Shown here: positions 52,626-60,886 of the stretch, piece by piece
How the letters are laid out: the number at the start of each line of letters is the position of its first letter
Position numbering within the stretch: position 1 is the stretch's first letter
Assembly (NCBI GenBank): GCA_964649745.1
Contig: CAZYQI010000008.1
Span: 53,056 to 117,055 of the forward strand
DNA length: 64,000 bases
Direction of reading: 5' to 3'
DNA from: CAZEHS01 sp964649745
GTDB taxonomy: Bacteria > Bacillota > Clostridia > Peptostreptococcales > Acidaminobacteraceae
Notes under the pieces: model-generated
Told to the model about the DNA's origin: nothing
What the model saw: the letters and a program-made list of their open reading frames with translations, nothing else
Databases searched by the model: none
Position numbers and translations under genes: made by a program

Positions 52626-53117
52626 CTACACCACGGGGATCAGTACATCCAGCTCGGATTCCGCCAGCTTGTCCATGCCCTTGAAGCGATGATCATAGCG
52701 TAGGATCACATACCGTGGGTCCAACGTCTTGCCGACCTGCCGGGCAGCCTCCAGGGCTACCGGCTCCCAGTCTCCCGTTATCTGATCCCCCGTTAATGTG
52801 AGCACCAGATACTCCCCTCCGGGCAAATCCTTGGTCACCAGCTTGAAGGAAACCGGCTCCCATAGGGAGGATTCCCCCACAAACACCTCAAACACTCCGG
52901 TTTTAGGGGTTTCCTCCGTATGAAGATGAACCTCGTAAAGCACTCCGGGCTCATTACAGCTAAGCCGTAAGGGAGCGGACTCCCCATAAGCCATAAACCG
53001 CTCCCAGGTGCGGCCGATCTCATTGTCGGTTGACCAGCCTCCCTTTTGACTGAAGGGGTCTCCGTAAAAATTCATCCCCGCCAGGTGCAGGGGGGCCATC
53101 GTTATCAGCTTGTGCAT
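52626..53117 (-). CDS. GyrI-like effector-binding protein
   Basis: Protein of 163 residues from ATG 53117 after GGAGGTTCACC. It shows the GyrI/AraC effector-binding pattern: a first strand MHKLITMAPLHLAGMNFYGD, FSQKGGWSTDNEIGRTWERF, a central YEVHLHTEETPKTGVFEVFVG and a C-terminal YRHKF-like region (ILRYDHRFKGMDKLAESELD). It may bind small toxic molecules or modulate the adjacent AraC regulator. No enzyme motif is seen. Confidence 0.85.
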   Translation of the reverse strand: MHKLITMAPLHLAGMNFYGDPFSQKGGWSTDNEIGRTWERFMAYGESAPLRLSCNEPGVLYEVHLHTEETPKTGVFEVFVGESSLWEPVSFKLVTKDLPGGEYLVLTLTGDQITGDWEPVALEAARQVGKTLDPRYVILRYDHRFKGMDKLAESELDVLIPVV

Positions 53118-53286
53118 TGGTGAACCTCCGGGTCTCAAAGAGCAGGATTGATCATATCACCGTTATTTTATCATAATTCCCGCCCATGAATCGGGCATCC
53201 TCAATCAAGTGTACACCGCCTGGAATCGCTATACTGATCTTAGGATGGCGCACCGAAAGGCCATCACTGCGAAAGGAGCCCCCCCT

Positions 53287-53757
53287 ATGATCACCTTTGA
53301 ACCCATCGGCCACATCCGTCTTGAAGAAAACCGTTTTTTTCTAGAGCTGAAGCCGGAGTTCTGGCCTGCCGTTGAAGGCCTTGAAGATTTCAGCCACCTC
53401 CAGGTGTTCTGGCATTTCAACCTCTACGACACCGCAGAAAACCGCCGTGTGCTTCAATGCGAAAAGCCCTATCGTAAAGGGCCGGATCGCGTCGGCATTT
53501 TTGCAACCCGTTCCCCCCTGAGGCCCAACCCCATCGCCCTTACCCCCTGCGCCCTGATTGGCGTGGATGAAGCCCGACATCGGCTGGAACTGAATTACAT
53601 CGACGCAGAAAACAACACCCCCCTTCTGGACATCAAGCCCTACGAGGCTTCCCTGGACAGGGTCCGTGATATCCGCTCACCGCAGTGGGCCTCCCATTGG
53701 CCCCAGTGGTATGAAGAGTCCGGAGAGTTCGACTGGTCTCAGGAGTTCAACTTCTAG
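53287..53757 (+). CDS. trmO: tRNA (N6-threonylcarbamoyladenosine37) methyltransferase TrmO-like
   Basis: Protein of 156 residues from ATG 53287, preceded by AAAGGAG. It is a UPF0066/TsaA/TrmO member: FEPIGHIRLEE, LEDFSHLQVFWHFNLYD, GIFATRSPLRPNPIALTPC (the SAM-binding signature) and NNTPLLDIKPYEASLD. The family methylates t6A37 in tRNA with SAM. Sequences this short lack the C-terminal domain of E. coli TrmO, which is common in Firmicutes. It is divergent from the GyrI-like/AraC pair. Confidence 0.93.
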   Translation: MITFEPIGHIRLEENRFFLELKPEFWPAVEGLEDFSHLQVFWHFNLYDTAENRRVLQCEKPYRKGPDRVGIFATRSPLRPNPIALTPCALIGVDEARHRLELNYIDAENNTPLLDIKPYEASLDRVRDIRSPQWASHWPQWYEESGEFDWSQEFNF

Positions 53758-53813
53758 CTTTGAACACAGAACCCTTCAAAGAATGAGAAAATGCCCTGTC
53801 TTGGGGTCCAAGA

Positions 53814-53892
53814 GGTCAGGCTAAAGAAATTAAGCAACACCTTCTTTAATGATCGCCCACGGTATCACTTAATTTCTTTAGCCCCCCTTGAC
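53814..53892. repeat. REP-like hairpin element, copy A
   Basis: Left arm GGTCAGGCTAAAGAAATTAAG (53814-53834) pairs with CTTAATTTCTTTAGC and adjoining bases (53868-53892). The arm matches the ends of the RAYT unit at 60.9-62.2 kb and a similar hairpin at 63.9 kb. The element is about 79 bases with no gene, so it is probably a non-autonomous element moved by the RAYT protein. Confidence 0.82.
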
Positions 53893-54005
53893 TCTTTAAT
53901 TGCCCCCCTAGCATTGGCTATTTCACAAATAATCTCATCATGCTTTGGCAATCTCCCACGCCCTCAGCATGATATAATTGTGTTAGCCTAGCAGGAGGTT
54001 TTCCC

Positions 54006-55658
54006 ATGCATATCATTGATTTCATCATGCGCTTCGACAAGAACAATTCCCTTTATGCTATCGCCAAACTCAGTCCTCTTTCACAAACCATGGAGTCGGA
54101 TTCCCTGTCTGACATGGACGGAAAAACCCCAGAATTGATTTTCGGCAAGCCCATTAAGGGTAATACGGGCTCCCTGGAGCTTAATGCCCGGTTCTTCCAC
54201 TATCAGAAGGAGTTGGAACCCCAAGGGTTTTCCCTTTATCTGAGCCATTCGGGCATTCTGAAGTCTTTTTATGAGCAGGCCCTGAATCATGTATACGAGG
54301 GAATTCAGATTTACGACCGTAACGGTTATTTCATCTTTGGAAACCATGCCAGTGAGGCCTTGGGACAGTACGCCAACAATGATTTCAAAGGCAAGCACAT
54401 ACTGGATCTGTATGATCTGCGGGAGGAATTCAGCACGGTTTTAACCGTGTTGAGAACACAAAAGCCTGTTCTTAACCGCTGCGACCGTTTTCAGGTTCAC
54501 CAGGGCAAAACGCTTACCACCATCAACTCCGGATACCCCATAAATGGATCCGACTCCGTTGAGGGGGCCGTGGTATTCGAAAGCGACCTTTCCACCCTAG
54601 AGCAAACACGGAAGCGGCTCATGCATCTTGAAACCTATTCCGAGGAACGTCGCACGGTGCCAACAGGATCCCTTTTTTCCTTTGACGATATCATCCACCG
54701 CAGCGATTCCATGAAAGATGTCATCCACTTCTCGAAAAAAGTATCGTTTTCAGATTCAAGCATTCTTATATCCGGTGAAACAGGAACGGGAAAAGAACTG
54801 ATTGCCCAAAGCGTTCACAACTTCAGCCCCAGAAGACACAAGCCCTTCATTGATGTAAACTGCAGTGCTGTACCCAGCAACCTTTTCGAATCCCTGTTCT
54901 TCGGCACCGAGAAGGGGGCTTTTACCGGCAGCGTGTCCGGAAAGGGTTATTTCGAAATGGCGGACGGTGGAACACTTTTTCTGGATGAAGTGAACTCCAT
55001 CCCCCCCGACATGCAGGCAAAGCTGTTGCGCACCCTTCAAGACAAGCGCTTTCAACGTATAGGAGGAGCAAAGCCCCTTCACTGTGATGTTCGGGTCATT
55101 GCCGCCTCCAACGAAAATCTGGAAACCCTTATAACTGAAAATCGAGTCCGTAAGGATTTTTACTATCGCATATCCACCTTCAAGATTGAGCTCCCCAGAC
55201 TGGAAGAGCGCCCTGAGGATATTCCGCTATTGGCCATGCACTTTCTGGATGAACTGAAGCAAAAATATCACCGTACTAACCTTCAATTCGCAGATGCCAC
55301 CCTGGAGGTGTTGTACGGGAGCCAATGGCCCGGTAACATAAGGGAACTTCAGCACGTTATAGAATATTCCTTCACCCGCATCAATGAGGACGCCGTAATG
55401 ATTGAACCTGAACACCTCCCCGGTTATCTGCAGACCCAGGACAGCTATTCCTTCCGTCAGGATGAGCTTCCCGATGCGGCTGACCCGGCTCCTTTGCCGG
55501 AGGTTCCTTACAATGCTCAGCTCATGGCATTTGAAAGAGAGCTGTTCTCCACTGCGTTCGCCTATCACAACGGCAATATTTCTAAAGCGGCCAAGGCTTT
55601 GGGTATGAGCCGTCAAAACCTTCAGTACCACCTGAAAAAACATGAACTGATTGACTGA
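54006..55658 (+). CDS. PAS domain sigma-54-dependent activator
   Basis: Activator of 550 residues. ATG follows GGAGGTTTTCCC, with TATAAT at 53973-53978. The N-terminal 90 residues are of no family I know, followed by a PAS domain (about 90-205: HVYEGIQIYDRNGYFIFGNH), the AAA+ domain with Walker A GETGTGKE, the sigma-54-contact loop GAFTGS (usual form GAFTGA) and Walker B GTLFLDEVNS, and a Fis-type helix-turn-helix at the end (GNISKAAKALGMSRQNLQYHL). It faces the BCCT/lyase operon, whose promoter is of the sigma-54 kind, so it is very likely its activator, with the PAS domain sensing the substrate or a product. Confidence 0.95.
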   Translation: MHIIDFIMRFDKNNSLYAIAKLSPLSQTMESDSLSDMDGKTPELIFGKPIKGNTGSLELNARFFHYQKELEPQGFSLYLSHSGILKSFYEQALNHVYEGIQIYDRNGYFIFGNHASEALGQYANNDFKGKHILDLYDLREEFSTVLTVLRTQKPVLNRCDRFQVHQGKTLTTINSGYPINGSDSVEGAVVFESDLSTLEQTRKRLMHLETYSEERRTVPTGSLFSFDDIIHRSDSMKDVIHFSKKVSFSDSSILISGETGTGKELIAQSVHNFSPRRHKPFIDVNCSAVPSNLFESLFFGTEKGAFTGSVSGKGYFEMADGGTLFLDEVNSIPPDMQAKLLRTLQDKRFQRIGGAKPLHCDVRVIAASNENLETLITENRVRKDFYYRISTFKIELPRLEERPEDIPLLAMHFLDELKQKYHRTNLQFADATLEVLYGSQWPGNIRELQHVIEYSFTRINEDAVMIEPEHLPGYLQTQDSYSFRQDELPDAADPAPLPEVPYNAQLMAFERELFSTAFAYHNGNISKAAKALGMSRQNLQYHLKKHELID

Positions 55659-55660
55659 CG

Positions 55661-55709
55661 AACAAGAAGGCGCTTCCCGTTATAATGATGGGAAACGCCT
55701 TCTTGTTTT
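55661..55709 (+). terminator. Terminator between convergent genes
   Basis: AACAAGAAGGCG (55661-55672) pairs with CGCCTTCTTGTT (55696-55707) and inner TTCCC/GGGAA extends the stem; T-rich TTGTTTTATT follows on the plus strand. It may also stop the small membrane protein transcript coming from the right. Confidence 0.82.
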
Positions 55710-55719
55710 ATTGAAAGGG

Positions 55720-55962
55720 TTAGGGCTTCATGAACCAACGCTTGAAGAACAAATGCCTGAGTAAGACAAGCCATGCCCAGGATAGGGACACGGCAGGCAA
55801 TGCCGCCGTGATTGCCGCCTCCAGAGGCGTCATGGGAGAAAACTGAAGGGGCCTGAAAAAGACCGCAAACAGTCCCGCTAAGGTGACAAAAAGAATCAAC
55901 CGTTCCAGCATGGAATTGGGCGGAGTTAAAAAAATCCTTCGAAGATCAATTTGTGCTTTCAT
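55720..55962 (-). CDS. Small membrane protein, unknown
   Basis: Protein of 80 residues with two hydrophobic segments (ERLILFVTLAGLFAVFF and ITAALPAVSLSWAWLVLL) and a positively charged C-terminus. The start lies 2 bases after the stop of the lyase-like gene, so it is translated in the same operon as the BCCT transporter and the lyase. I do not recognise a family. It may assist the transporter, but nothing in the sequence shows this. Confidence 0.75.
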   Translation of the reverse strand: MKAQIDLRRIFLTPPNSMLERLILFVTLAGLFAVFFRPLQFSPMTPLEAAITAALPAVSLSWAWLVLLRHLFFKRWFMKP

Positions 55963-55964
55963 GA

Positions 55965-57515
55965 CTACTCCATTTTACCGATTACTTCTTCTGCCAGTTG
56001 AACAATCCGGGTTGAGTGGATCAGCCCTCTTATGGTCTGAATATGGGGGTAAAGGAAAACATCCTCTTCAATCACCGGCACGGTTTTACCCAGTTCCTCC
56101 AGGATCGACGTTGACACACTTCCCGGTTTCAGCCCATCCTCTGTAAACTGCTGGGCCTGATAGACGGAAAGCAGCTCTATCGCCAGGATGTACTCCAGCT
56201 TCTCGGCGATCTGTCGGGCCTTCTTTGAGGCGTTATACCCCATAGCCACGTAATCCTCCTGATTGCCACAGGTGGAAATGCTGTCCACCGTAGAGGGATG
56301 GGAGAGAATCTTCATGTCGTTGAGAAGCCCCGCCTGGGTGTACTGCGGAATCATCATCCCGGAATTGAGCCCAGGCTTCTTAATCAGAAACCAGGGATAC
56401 TCGGAAAGGTTTCCATCGATCAACCGGTTGTTTCGACGTTCTGACATCTTGGCGATCATGGTCCCCGCAATACAAGCGGTATCCATGGCTACGCCAACAT
56501 AGGAGGAATCCGCGTTGCAGCCGGAGATGGCTTCCCCATCATCGCCGTCGGGCATGATGACAGGATTGTCGCAGCAGGAATTGAGCTCTGTTTCGATGGT
56601 TTCCCGTGCATCTCTAAGCACCTTCCGGGCAGCGCCGTGAAGCTGCGGGATACAGCGAAGGGAGAGGGCATCCTGGAGCCGGGTGTGAACATTGGCTTGT
56701 GCCCGCTCCGAATCCTCCAATATTCTTCGCACATTCTCCGCCACCAGCTTCTGATCCCCATGGGGGCGAATGTCCATAAGACGGGAATCGAAGGCTCTGG
56801 TGGTGCCCTTCAGCACCTCCAGGCTCATGGCGCCGATGAGGTCCGCCGCTTTGGCCGCATTGGTCATGTCGTAAAGTGCCAGGGCCCCCAGTGCTGTAAC
56901 GCAGGTAGTGCCCGAAACCAGTGCCAGCCCTTCCTTGGATGACAGGACCAGAGGGCTAAGTCCAACGGTCTCCAGGGCTTCCCGGCCCGGCATCAGCTTA
57001 CCGTCAACATAGGCCTGCCCTTCGCCAATGAAGACCAGGGCCATGTGGGCCTCTGGAGCCAGGTATCCCACAGATCCTTCCTTCGGTGCAAAGGGAACCA
57101 CACCACGATTGAGCAATTCGCGAATCAGTTCCAGCAGCTTGAGCCGCACACCGGAAAAGCCCTGACCGAGGTTTTGAAGCATCATCAGCAAGGTTCCCCG
57201 AACCTCTTCTCCGCTAAGGGGTTCACCCACCGACACCGCATGGGAGAGAATGATATTCCGCTGTAGTTGCTCCGTTTCTTCAGGTGAAATCACCCGAGTA
57301 CACAGAGCACCGAATCCGGTGGTAATGCCGTACATGATGCGCCCTTCCTGAACCCACCGCTCAACCAACCGCCGTGAGTGGTTAACCCTTTCGCAATACG
57401 CATCGGAAAATTCCACCCGAGCCCCATGCCGCGCTACGGAGATGAAGCTCTCTAAGCTGATTGGTTCTCCCAACAGGATAGCCTTTTTAGCCATTTCCAT
57501 TCTATTTGATTCCAC
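55965..57515 (-). CDS. HAL/PAL-family lyase lacking the MIO tripeptide (ergothionase candidate)
   Basis: Protein of 516 residues clearly of the aromatic amino acid ammonia-lyase family: MYGITTGFGAL with Tyr 62, LSHAVSVGEPL with His 92, SLRCIPQLHGAARK and CGNQEDYVAMG. However, the Ala-Ser-Gly that cyclises into the MIO electrophile is absent: after EGSVG (to residue 150) comes YLAPEAHMAL, where histidases read GASGDLAP. Two other histidase catalytic positions also differ: the Asn of NGTQ is Ser in VSGTT, and the Tyr before SLRC is Leu (ALSLRC). The frame is intact on both sides, so a sequencing slip is unlikely. Ergothionases, which eliminate trimethylamine from ergothioneine, are MIO-free members of this family as I recall. 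The BCCT betaine transporter upstream (14-base overlap) supports such a trimethylammonium substrate. Histidine ammonia-lyase is therefore not the best name. Confidence 0.9.
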   Translation of the reverse strand: MESNRMEMAKKAILLGEPISLESFISVARHGARVEFSDAYCERVNHSRRLVERWVQEGRIMYGITTGFGALCTRVISPEETEQLQRNIILSHAVSVGEPLSGEEVRGTLLMMLQNLGQGFSGVRLKLLELIRELLNRGVVPFAPKEGSVGYLAPEAHMALVFIGEGQAYVDGKLMPGREALETVGLSPLVLSSKEGLALVSGTTCVTALGALALYDMTNAAKAADLIGAMSLEVLKGTTRAFDSRLMDIRPHGDQKLVAENVRRILEDSERAQANVHTRLQDALSLRCIPQLHGAARKVLRDARETIETELNSCCDNPVIMPDGDDGEAISGCNADSSYVGVAMDTACIAGTMIAKMSERRNNRLIDGNLSEYPWFLIKKPGLNSGMMIPQYTQAGLLNDMKILSHPSTVDSISTCGNQEDYVAMGYNASKKARQIAEKLEYILAIELLSVYQAQQFTEDGLKPGSVSTSILEELGKTVPVIEEDVFLYPHIQTIRGLIHSTRIVQLAEEVIGKME

Positions 57516-59130
57516 TCGAAACCTCCGCCGCCTCTTCGTTGCCTGTCATGACCTTATCGATAAAGAACACCTTGATGGTTGATATCACTTGAAGAACAAA
57601 GATGAACAGCACCGCGGAACCCCCTGCGGCTGCCAGATATTTGACACCGTCAACCCCCTGCTCCCCACCGCCATAAGCCACCATAAAATAAGCGATGGCG
57701 CCGATGGATACGCCCCACAGGATTTTCTGCCAGGTGGGCGGTTCATGATCGTGGGTAGAATCCTGTGTACAGAGTGAAGCGATGGTGGTGGTCATGGCAT
57801 CGGCCGCCGTTGCAAAGGAGATGACCAGAGTCAGCATAACAATGGGAATCAGGATCACGCCCAATGGCATATGGGCCAAGAAGGTCCACAGACCTGCCAC
57901 CGCGCCGCTTTCGTTGATTGTCTTGATAAGATCCACGGAGCCGTTCTGCTGCCAATAAAGAGCCGTTCCGCCCCAGATACCGAACCACACCAATCCAAAT
58001 ACCGATGGAAGGATCCAGTTAATGATCAGGAATTCCCGGATGGTGCGTCCATAGGAGATCATAGCCAGGAATATTCCCATTAGCGGCGCATACGCAATCC
58101 AGATCGCCCAGTCATACAGCGTCCACCACATGACCAGGGCTTCTCCGCCGATGTCGATGGGATCGAGGCCCCATATCCAGAAATTCTGAAGCCAGTACGC
58201 CATACCCGCCGTGGATACCCGCGCGATATAGAGGGTTGGCCCGATGACGATAAGCAGGAGCAGCAGCACATAAAATATTTTTGAGTTGAAATCGGCCAAC
58301 CATCGGATCCCTTTGTCCAGACCCACATAGGAGGCGATGGTAAAGGTAGCGGTGGTGATCAGGGCCAGAACGCCCCATACCAGAGGGCCAGCCGGAATTC
58401 CATAACTTTGCTCAAGCCCGGAACCCACAAGGGCAAGACCTGCACCCAGGGAAGACGCCAGTCCCAATGCAATGGCAAGCAGCGCCAGGGTATCGATGAT
58501 GTTCGCCCAGACACCCTTGGTTACCTTCTCGCCGAAAAGTGGCGTAAGGGTGGCCGTAATGGAGAGAGCCTGCTTCTTGTTGAAATAGAGATAGGCCACT
58601 AAGAGTCCGCAAAGCGAGTACATGGCATAGGGGATGAAGGTCCAGTTGTAAAAACATCTTCCCATGGCGTAGACGGCTGTCATGGGAGTGTTGAGGGGCA
58701 TCCCCGATTGAGCCATTTCACCATAGATGTTCCCGAAATAGATGATTGGTTCGTTAACGCCGTAGGTGATGACACCGGTGGCGATGCCTCCTGTCAGAGC
58801 CATGGCAAACCAGGTGAAGAAGGGAAACTTCGGCACGGCGTTATCTCCGCCAAAGCGTATATTGCCATGCTTTGAAAACATGATGGCTGAGATTACAACA
58901 AGAGAAACGATTGAAATGATTTGGAACAGCCATCCGAAGGATCTGAGAGACCATAAGAACGTATTCATTGCCACATCGGTCAATGCCTTATTGTTGACCA
59001 ATCCCAGTATAGCCGCGCCCCCTACCACGATAATCGACGGCCAGAACACGCCTGCCCGTATCTTGGTAGGTTTTTCTGTCTTCGCCTTCTCTAATACTGC
59101 TTTTTCTTCTACTGCCATTTCGTTTTCCAT
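57502..59130 (-). CDS. BCCT-family betaine/carnitine-type transporter
   Basis: Transporter of 542 residues with about twelve membrane segments. Family marks are the TM3 region TGGIATGVITYGVNEPIIYF, the aromatic-rich ALVMWWTLYDWAIWIAYAPL (TM8, quaternary amine site) and VISFATAADAMTTTIASL (TM12). BCCT proteins take up trimethylammonium compounds such as betaine, choline or carnitine by Na+ or H+ symport or exchange. It is the first gene of the operon with the MIO-less lyase and starts 50 bases after a sigma-54 promoter. The combination suggests uptake of an imidazole betaine such as ergothioneine or hercynine; the substrate is inferred. Confidence 0.95.
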   Translation of the reverse strand: MENEMAVEEKAVLEKAKTEKPTKIRAGVFWPSIIVVGGAAILGLVNNKALTDVAMNTFLWSLRSFGWLFQIISIVSLVVISAIMFSKHGNIRFGGDNAVPKFPFFTWFAMALTGGIATGVITYGVNEPIIYFGNIYGEMAQSGMPLNTPMTAVYAMGRCFYNWTFIPYAMYSLCGLLVAYLYFNKKQALSITATLTPLFGEKVTKGVWANIIDTLALLAIALGLASSLGAGLALVGSGLEQSYGIPAGPLVWGVLALITTATFTIASYVGLDKGIRWLADFNSKIFYVLLLLLIVIGPTLYIARVSTAGMAYWLQNFWIWGLDPIDIGGEALVMWWTLYDWAIWIAYAPLMGIFLAMISYGRTIREFLIINWILPSVFGLVWFGIWGGTALYWQQNGSVDLIKTINESGAVAGLWTFLAHMPLGVILIPIVMLTLVISFATAADAMTTTIASLCTQDSTHDHEPPTWQKILWGVSIGAIAYFMVAYGGGEQGVDGVKYLAAAGGSAVLFIFVLQVISTIKVFFIDKVMTGNEEAAEVSSGIK

Positions 59131-59179
59131 TCAAGAACCTCCTTGTTATTCATAGGCGGTGCACCTGAATATCTATATC

Positions 59180-59195
59180 GCAAATATGGTGCCAA
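59180..59195 (-). promoter_or_regulatory. Sigma-54 promoter of BCCT/lyase operon
   Basis: Minus strand TTGGCACCATATTTGC matches the -24/-12 consensus (TGGCAC-N5-TTGC), with exactly 10 bases between the GG and GC. It lies 50 bases upstream of the BCCT start, and a PAS-sigma-54 activator gene lies at the other end of the operon. Confidence 0.85.
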
Positions 59196-59253
59196 CATGG
59201 ACCCGTCCATTCAAAACCTTGAGAAACATTGAATCGAAGCCGTTCTAAAGTAT

Positions 59254-59266
59254 GGAAAACGTTTCC
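59254..59266. promoter_or_regulatory. Candidate activator binding site (UAS)
   Basis: GGAAAACGTTTCC is a near-perfect palindrome about 60 bases upstream of the sigma-54 promoter, within larger arms GAGAAAC (59221-59227) and GTTTCTC (59283-59289). This is the position and form expected for an enhancer-binding-protein site. Confidence 0.5.
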
Positions 59267-59292
59267 GTTTCTATTTTTAAGCGTTTCTCTCT

Positions 59293-59336
59293 AAAAAAAC
59301 CTCGGGAAGAGCAAATTTATTTTGCTCTTCCCGAGG
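59293..59336 (-). terminator. Strong terminator upstream of the sigma-54 promoter
   Basis: CCTCGGGAAGAGCAAA (59300-59315) pairs with TTTGCTCTTCCCGAGG (59321-59336), and seven T residues follow on the minus strand. It insulates the sigma-54 operon from transcripts coming from the right. Confidence 0.88.
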
Positions 59337-59493
59337 TCAGAATGCACTAATATATGCAAATAAATTTTGCTGTTAGCAAATAATTTTTGCTGTACCCCTC
59401 TCTATAATACTCCCATAGTGTGAGACAAGGGAGAGTCCTTCTTCTATTTTGATATTGAAGCGCTCAATGGGTTTCAATTCTCTTTCTCGCAAA
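59337..59493 (-). other. Short AT-rich stretch with promoter-like boxes, possible small RNA
   Basis: With the flanking sites this belongs to a 399-base gene-free gap. On the minus strand TTGTCT (59428-59423), 16 bases, TATAGA (59406-59401) resembles a promoter, and a strong terminator ends at 59293, so a transcript of about 100 bases is possible. The stretch holds two copies of AGCAAAA-TTATTTGC-like sequence. No reading frame with a ribosome site is visible. Confidence 0.3.
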
Positions 59494-59524
59494 TAAAAAA
59501 CTCTCCAATCAATGACCGGAGAGT
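59494..59524 (-). terminator. Terminator of the DUF4143 ATPase gene
   Basis: ACTCTCC (59500-59506) pairs with GGAGAGT (59518-59524); on the minus strand TTTTTTATTTG follows. It begins right at the end of the ATPase gene. Confidence 0.75.
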
Positions 59525-59529
59525 CAGCG

Positions 59530-60738
59530 CTAATCCTGTAGCAGAAACTCTACAATGTTTTGGTGAATAACCCCATCGACATTGTCCTCGCTAGTGTAGT
59601 CCATGGACAGTATGGTCTTTTGATAATTGTCACGTATCTTCTTGAAACCGGCGATTTCTCTTGCTTTCACATTTTCATCAACCATAGAAAGTGTGACTTG
59701 ATAATATTTTTTATCAGCACCTTTTATCGCAACGAAATCTATTTCAAAGTTAGGATCTGCCCCAACATGTACATGATACCCTCTTCTTATAAGTTCCACA
59801 TAGACAATGTTCTCAAGTATCCTGCCGGTATCAAAGGATTCGAAGGAATGAACCATGCTCCTTAAACCGATATCGACAACATAAAATTTATCAGGCGAAC
59901 GCAGTTGCTGCTTGCCATGGATACGGTATCGGTGGGCTCTATATACGATATAGGCGTTTTCAAAGGCTGTCAGGTAGTCTATTACCGTGCTCGCCTGTGT
60001 TGTTCTGTTGTTGCTTGTCAAGAAATGTGCAATTTTCGTGGCCGAAACCAAATTGCCAACATTATCAAGCAGATACCGCAAGATACGGTTCAATAAGTCG
60101 ATGTCTTTAATGGTGCTCCTGGCAATAATATCTTTAACGACAACCGTGTTGAAAATTCCTTCCAAATAAATTCGTTTAACCTCGTCTTGATCGACCATTT
60201 CTAGCAAACCTGGGAACCCGCCATATTTCAGGTATCGTTTAAACAGATCATTAACGGACTCTGCCGGATATGCAGATACGAACTCTTTAAACGATAAAGG
60301 CAATACATGCAATTCAACATACCGGCCTGACAAAAATGTCGCCAATTCCGAGGACAATAAATATGCATTGGACCCGGTTATATAGATATCACAATCAAAA
60401 TCAACCTGAAAACTTGAAACAGCCTTCTCCCAGCCTTTGACTCTTTGAATCTCATCTAACAACATGTAAATTCTTTGGTTCTTTCCTCTTCGCTCAGAAA
60501 TGTAAGCATATAGCGCACGATAATCTTCCATGGCTTCATACTGCATGGACTCAAAGTTAATCATGATAATGCTTGAGGGGTCCACCCCAGATGTAATAAG
60601 ATCCTCATGGAATTGAAGAAGCAGACTGGATTTCCCGCTTCTTCGAATTCCAGTAATCACCTTAATCACGCTGGTATCCTTCAACGTTCTGAGTGCGGCC
60701 ACATATGCAGTTCTTTTAATCATCTCTCTGGTTTTCAT
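59530..60738 (-). CDS. AAA_14 / DUF4143 ATP-binding protein
   Basis: Protein of 402 residues. The ATPase domain has Walker A TGIRRSGKSSLLLQF and Walker B RIYMLLDEIQRVKGWEK, then DIYITGSNAYLLSSELATFLSGRYVELHV in the family order. The C-terminal DUF4143 domain carries the typical SPDKFYVVDIGLR and a possible nuclease-like core (NFEIDFVAI). These proteins are abundant, patchily distributed and of unclear function. It is monocistronic and, with its AT-rich sequence, looks like an acquired gene in this accessory end. Confidence 0.93.
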   Translation of the reverse strand: MKTREMIKRTAYVAALRTLKDTSVIKVITGIRRSGKSSLLLQFHEDLITSGVDPSSIIMINFESMQYEAMEDYRALYAYISERRGKNQRIYMLLDEIQRVKGWEKAVSSFQVDFDCDIYITGSNAYLLSSELATFLSGRYVELHVLPLSFKEFVSAYPAESVNDLFKRYLKYGGFPGLLEMVDQDEVKRIYLEGIFNTVVVKDIIARSTIKDIDLLNRILRYLLDNVGNLVSATKIAHFLTSNNRTTQASTVIDYLTAFENAYIVYRAHRYRIHGKQQLRSPDKFYVVDIGLRSMVHSFESFDTGRILENIVYVELIRRGYHVHVGADPNFEIDFVAIKGADKKYYQVTLSMVDENVKAREIAGFKKIRDNYQKTILSMDYTSEDNVDGVIHQNIVEFLLQD

Positions 60739-60886
60739 CGAACCACCACCTATATTTTCACTTTATAGCTTACAGACTACAAAGTCAAACATATGTTGGA
60801 TTTATAGCTTGAGATAAACAATAATCATTTGGTCATGCACAAACTACAAGATATGAACAGTTATACTCGGGATAGAAACATCGCAA

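Noticed and set aside
55965..57515. Annotation as histidine ammonia-lyase (hutH)
   Set aside because: No Ala-Ser-Gly for MIO, two further catalytic positions changed, and no hutU, hutI or histidine permease nearby.
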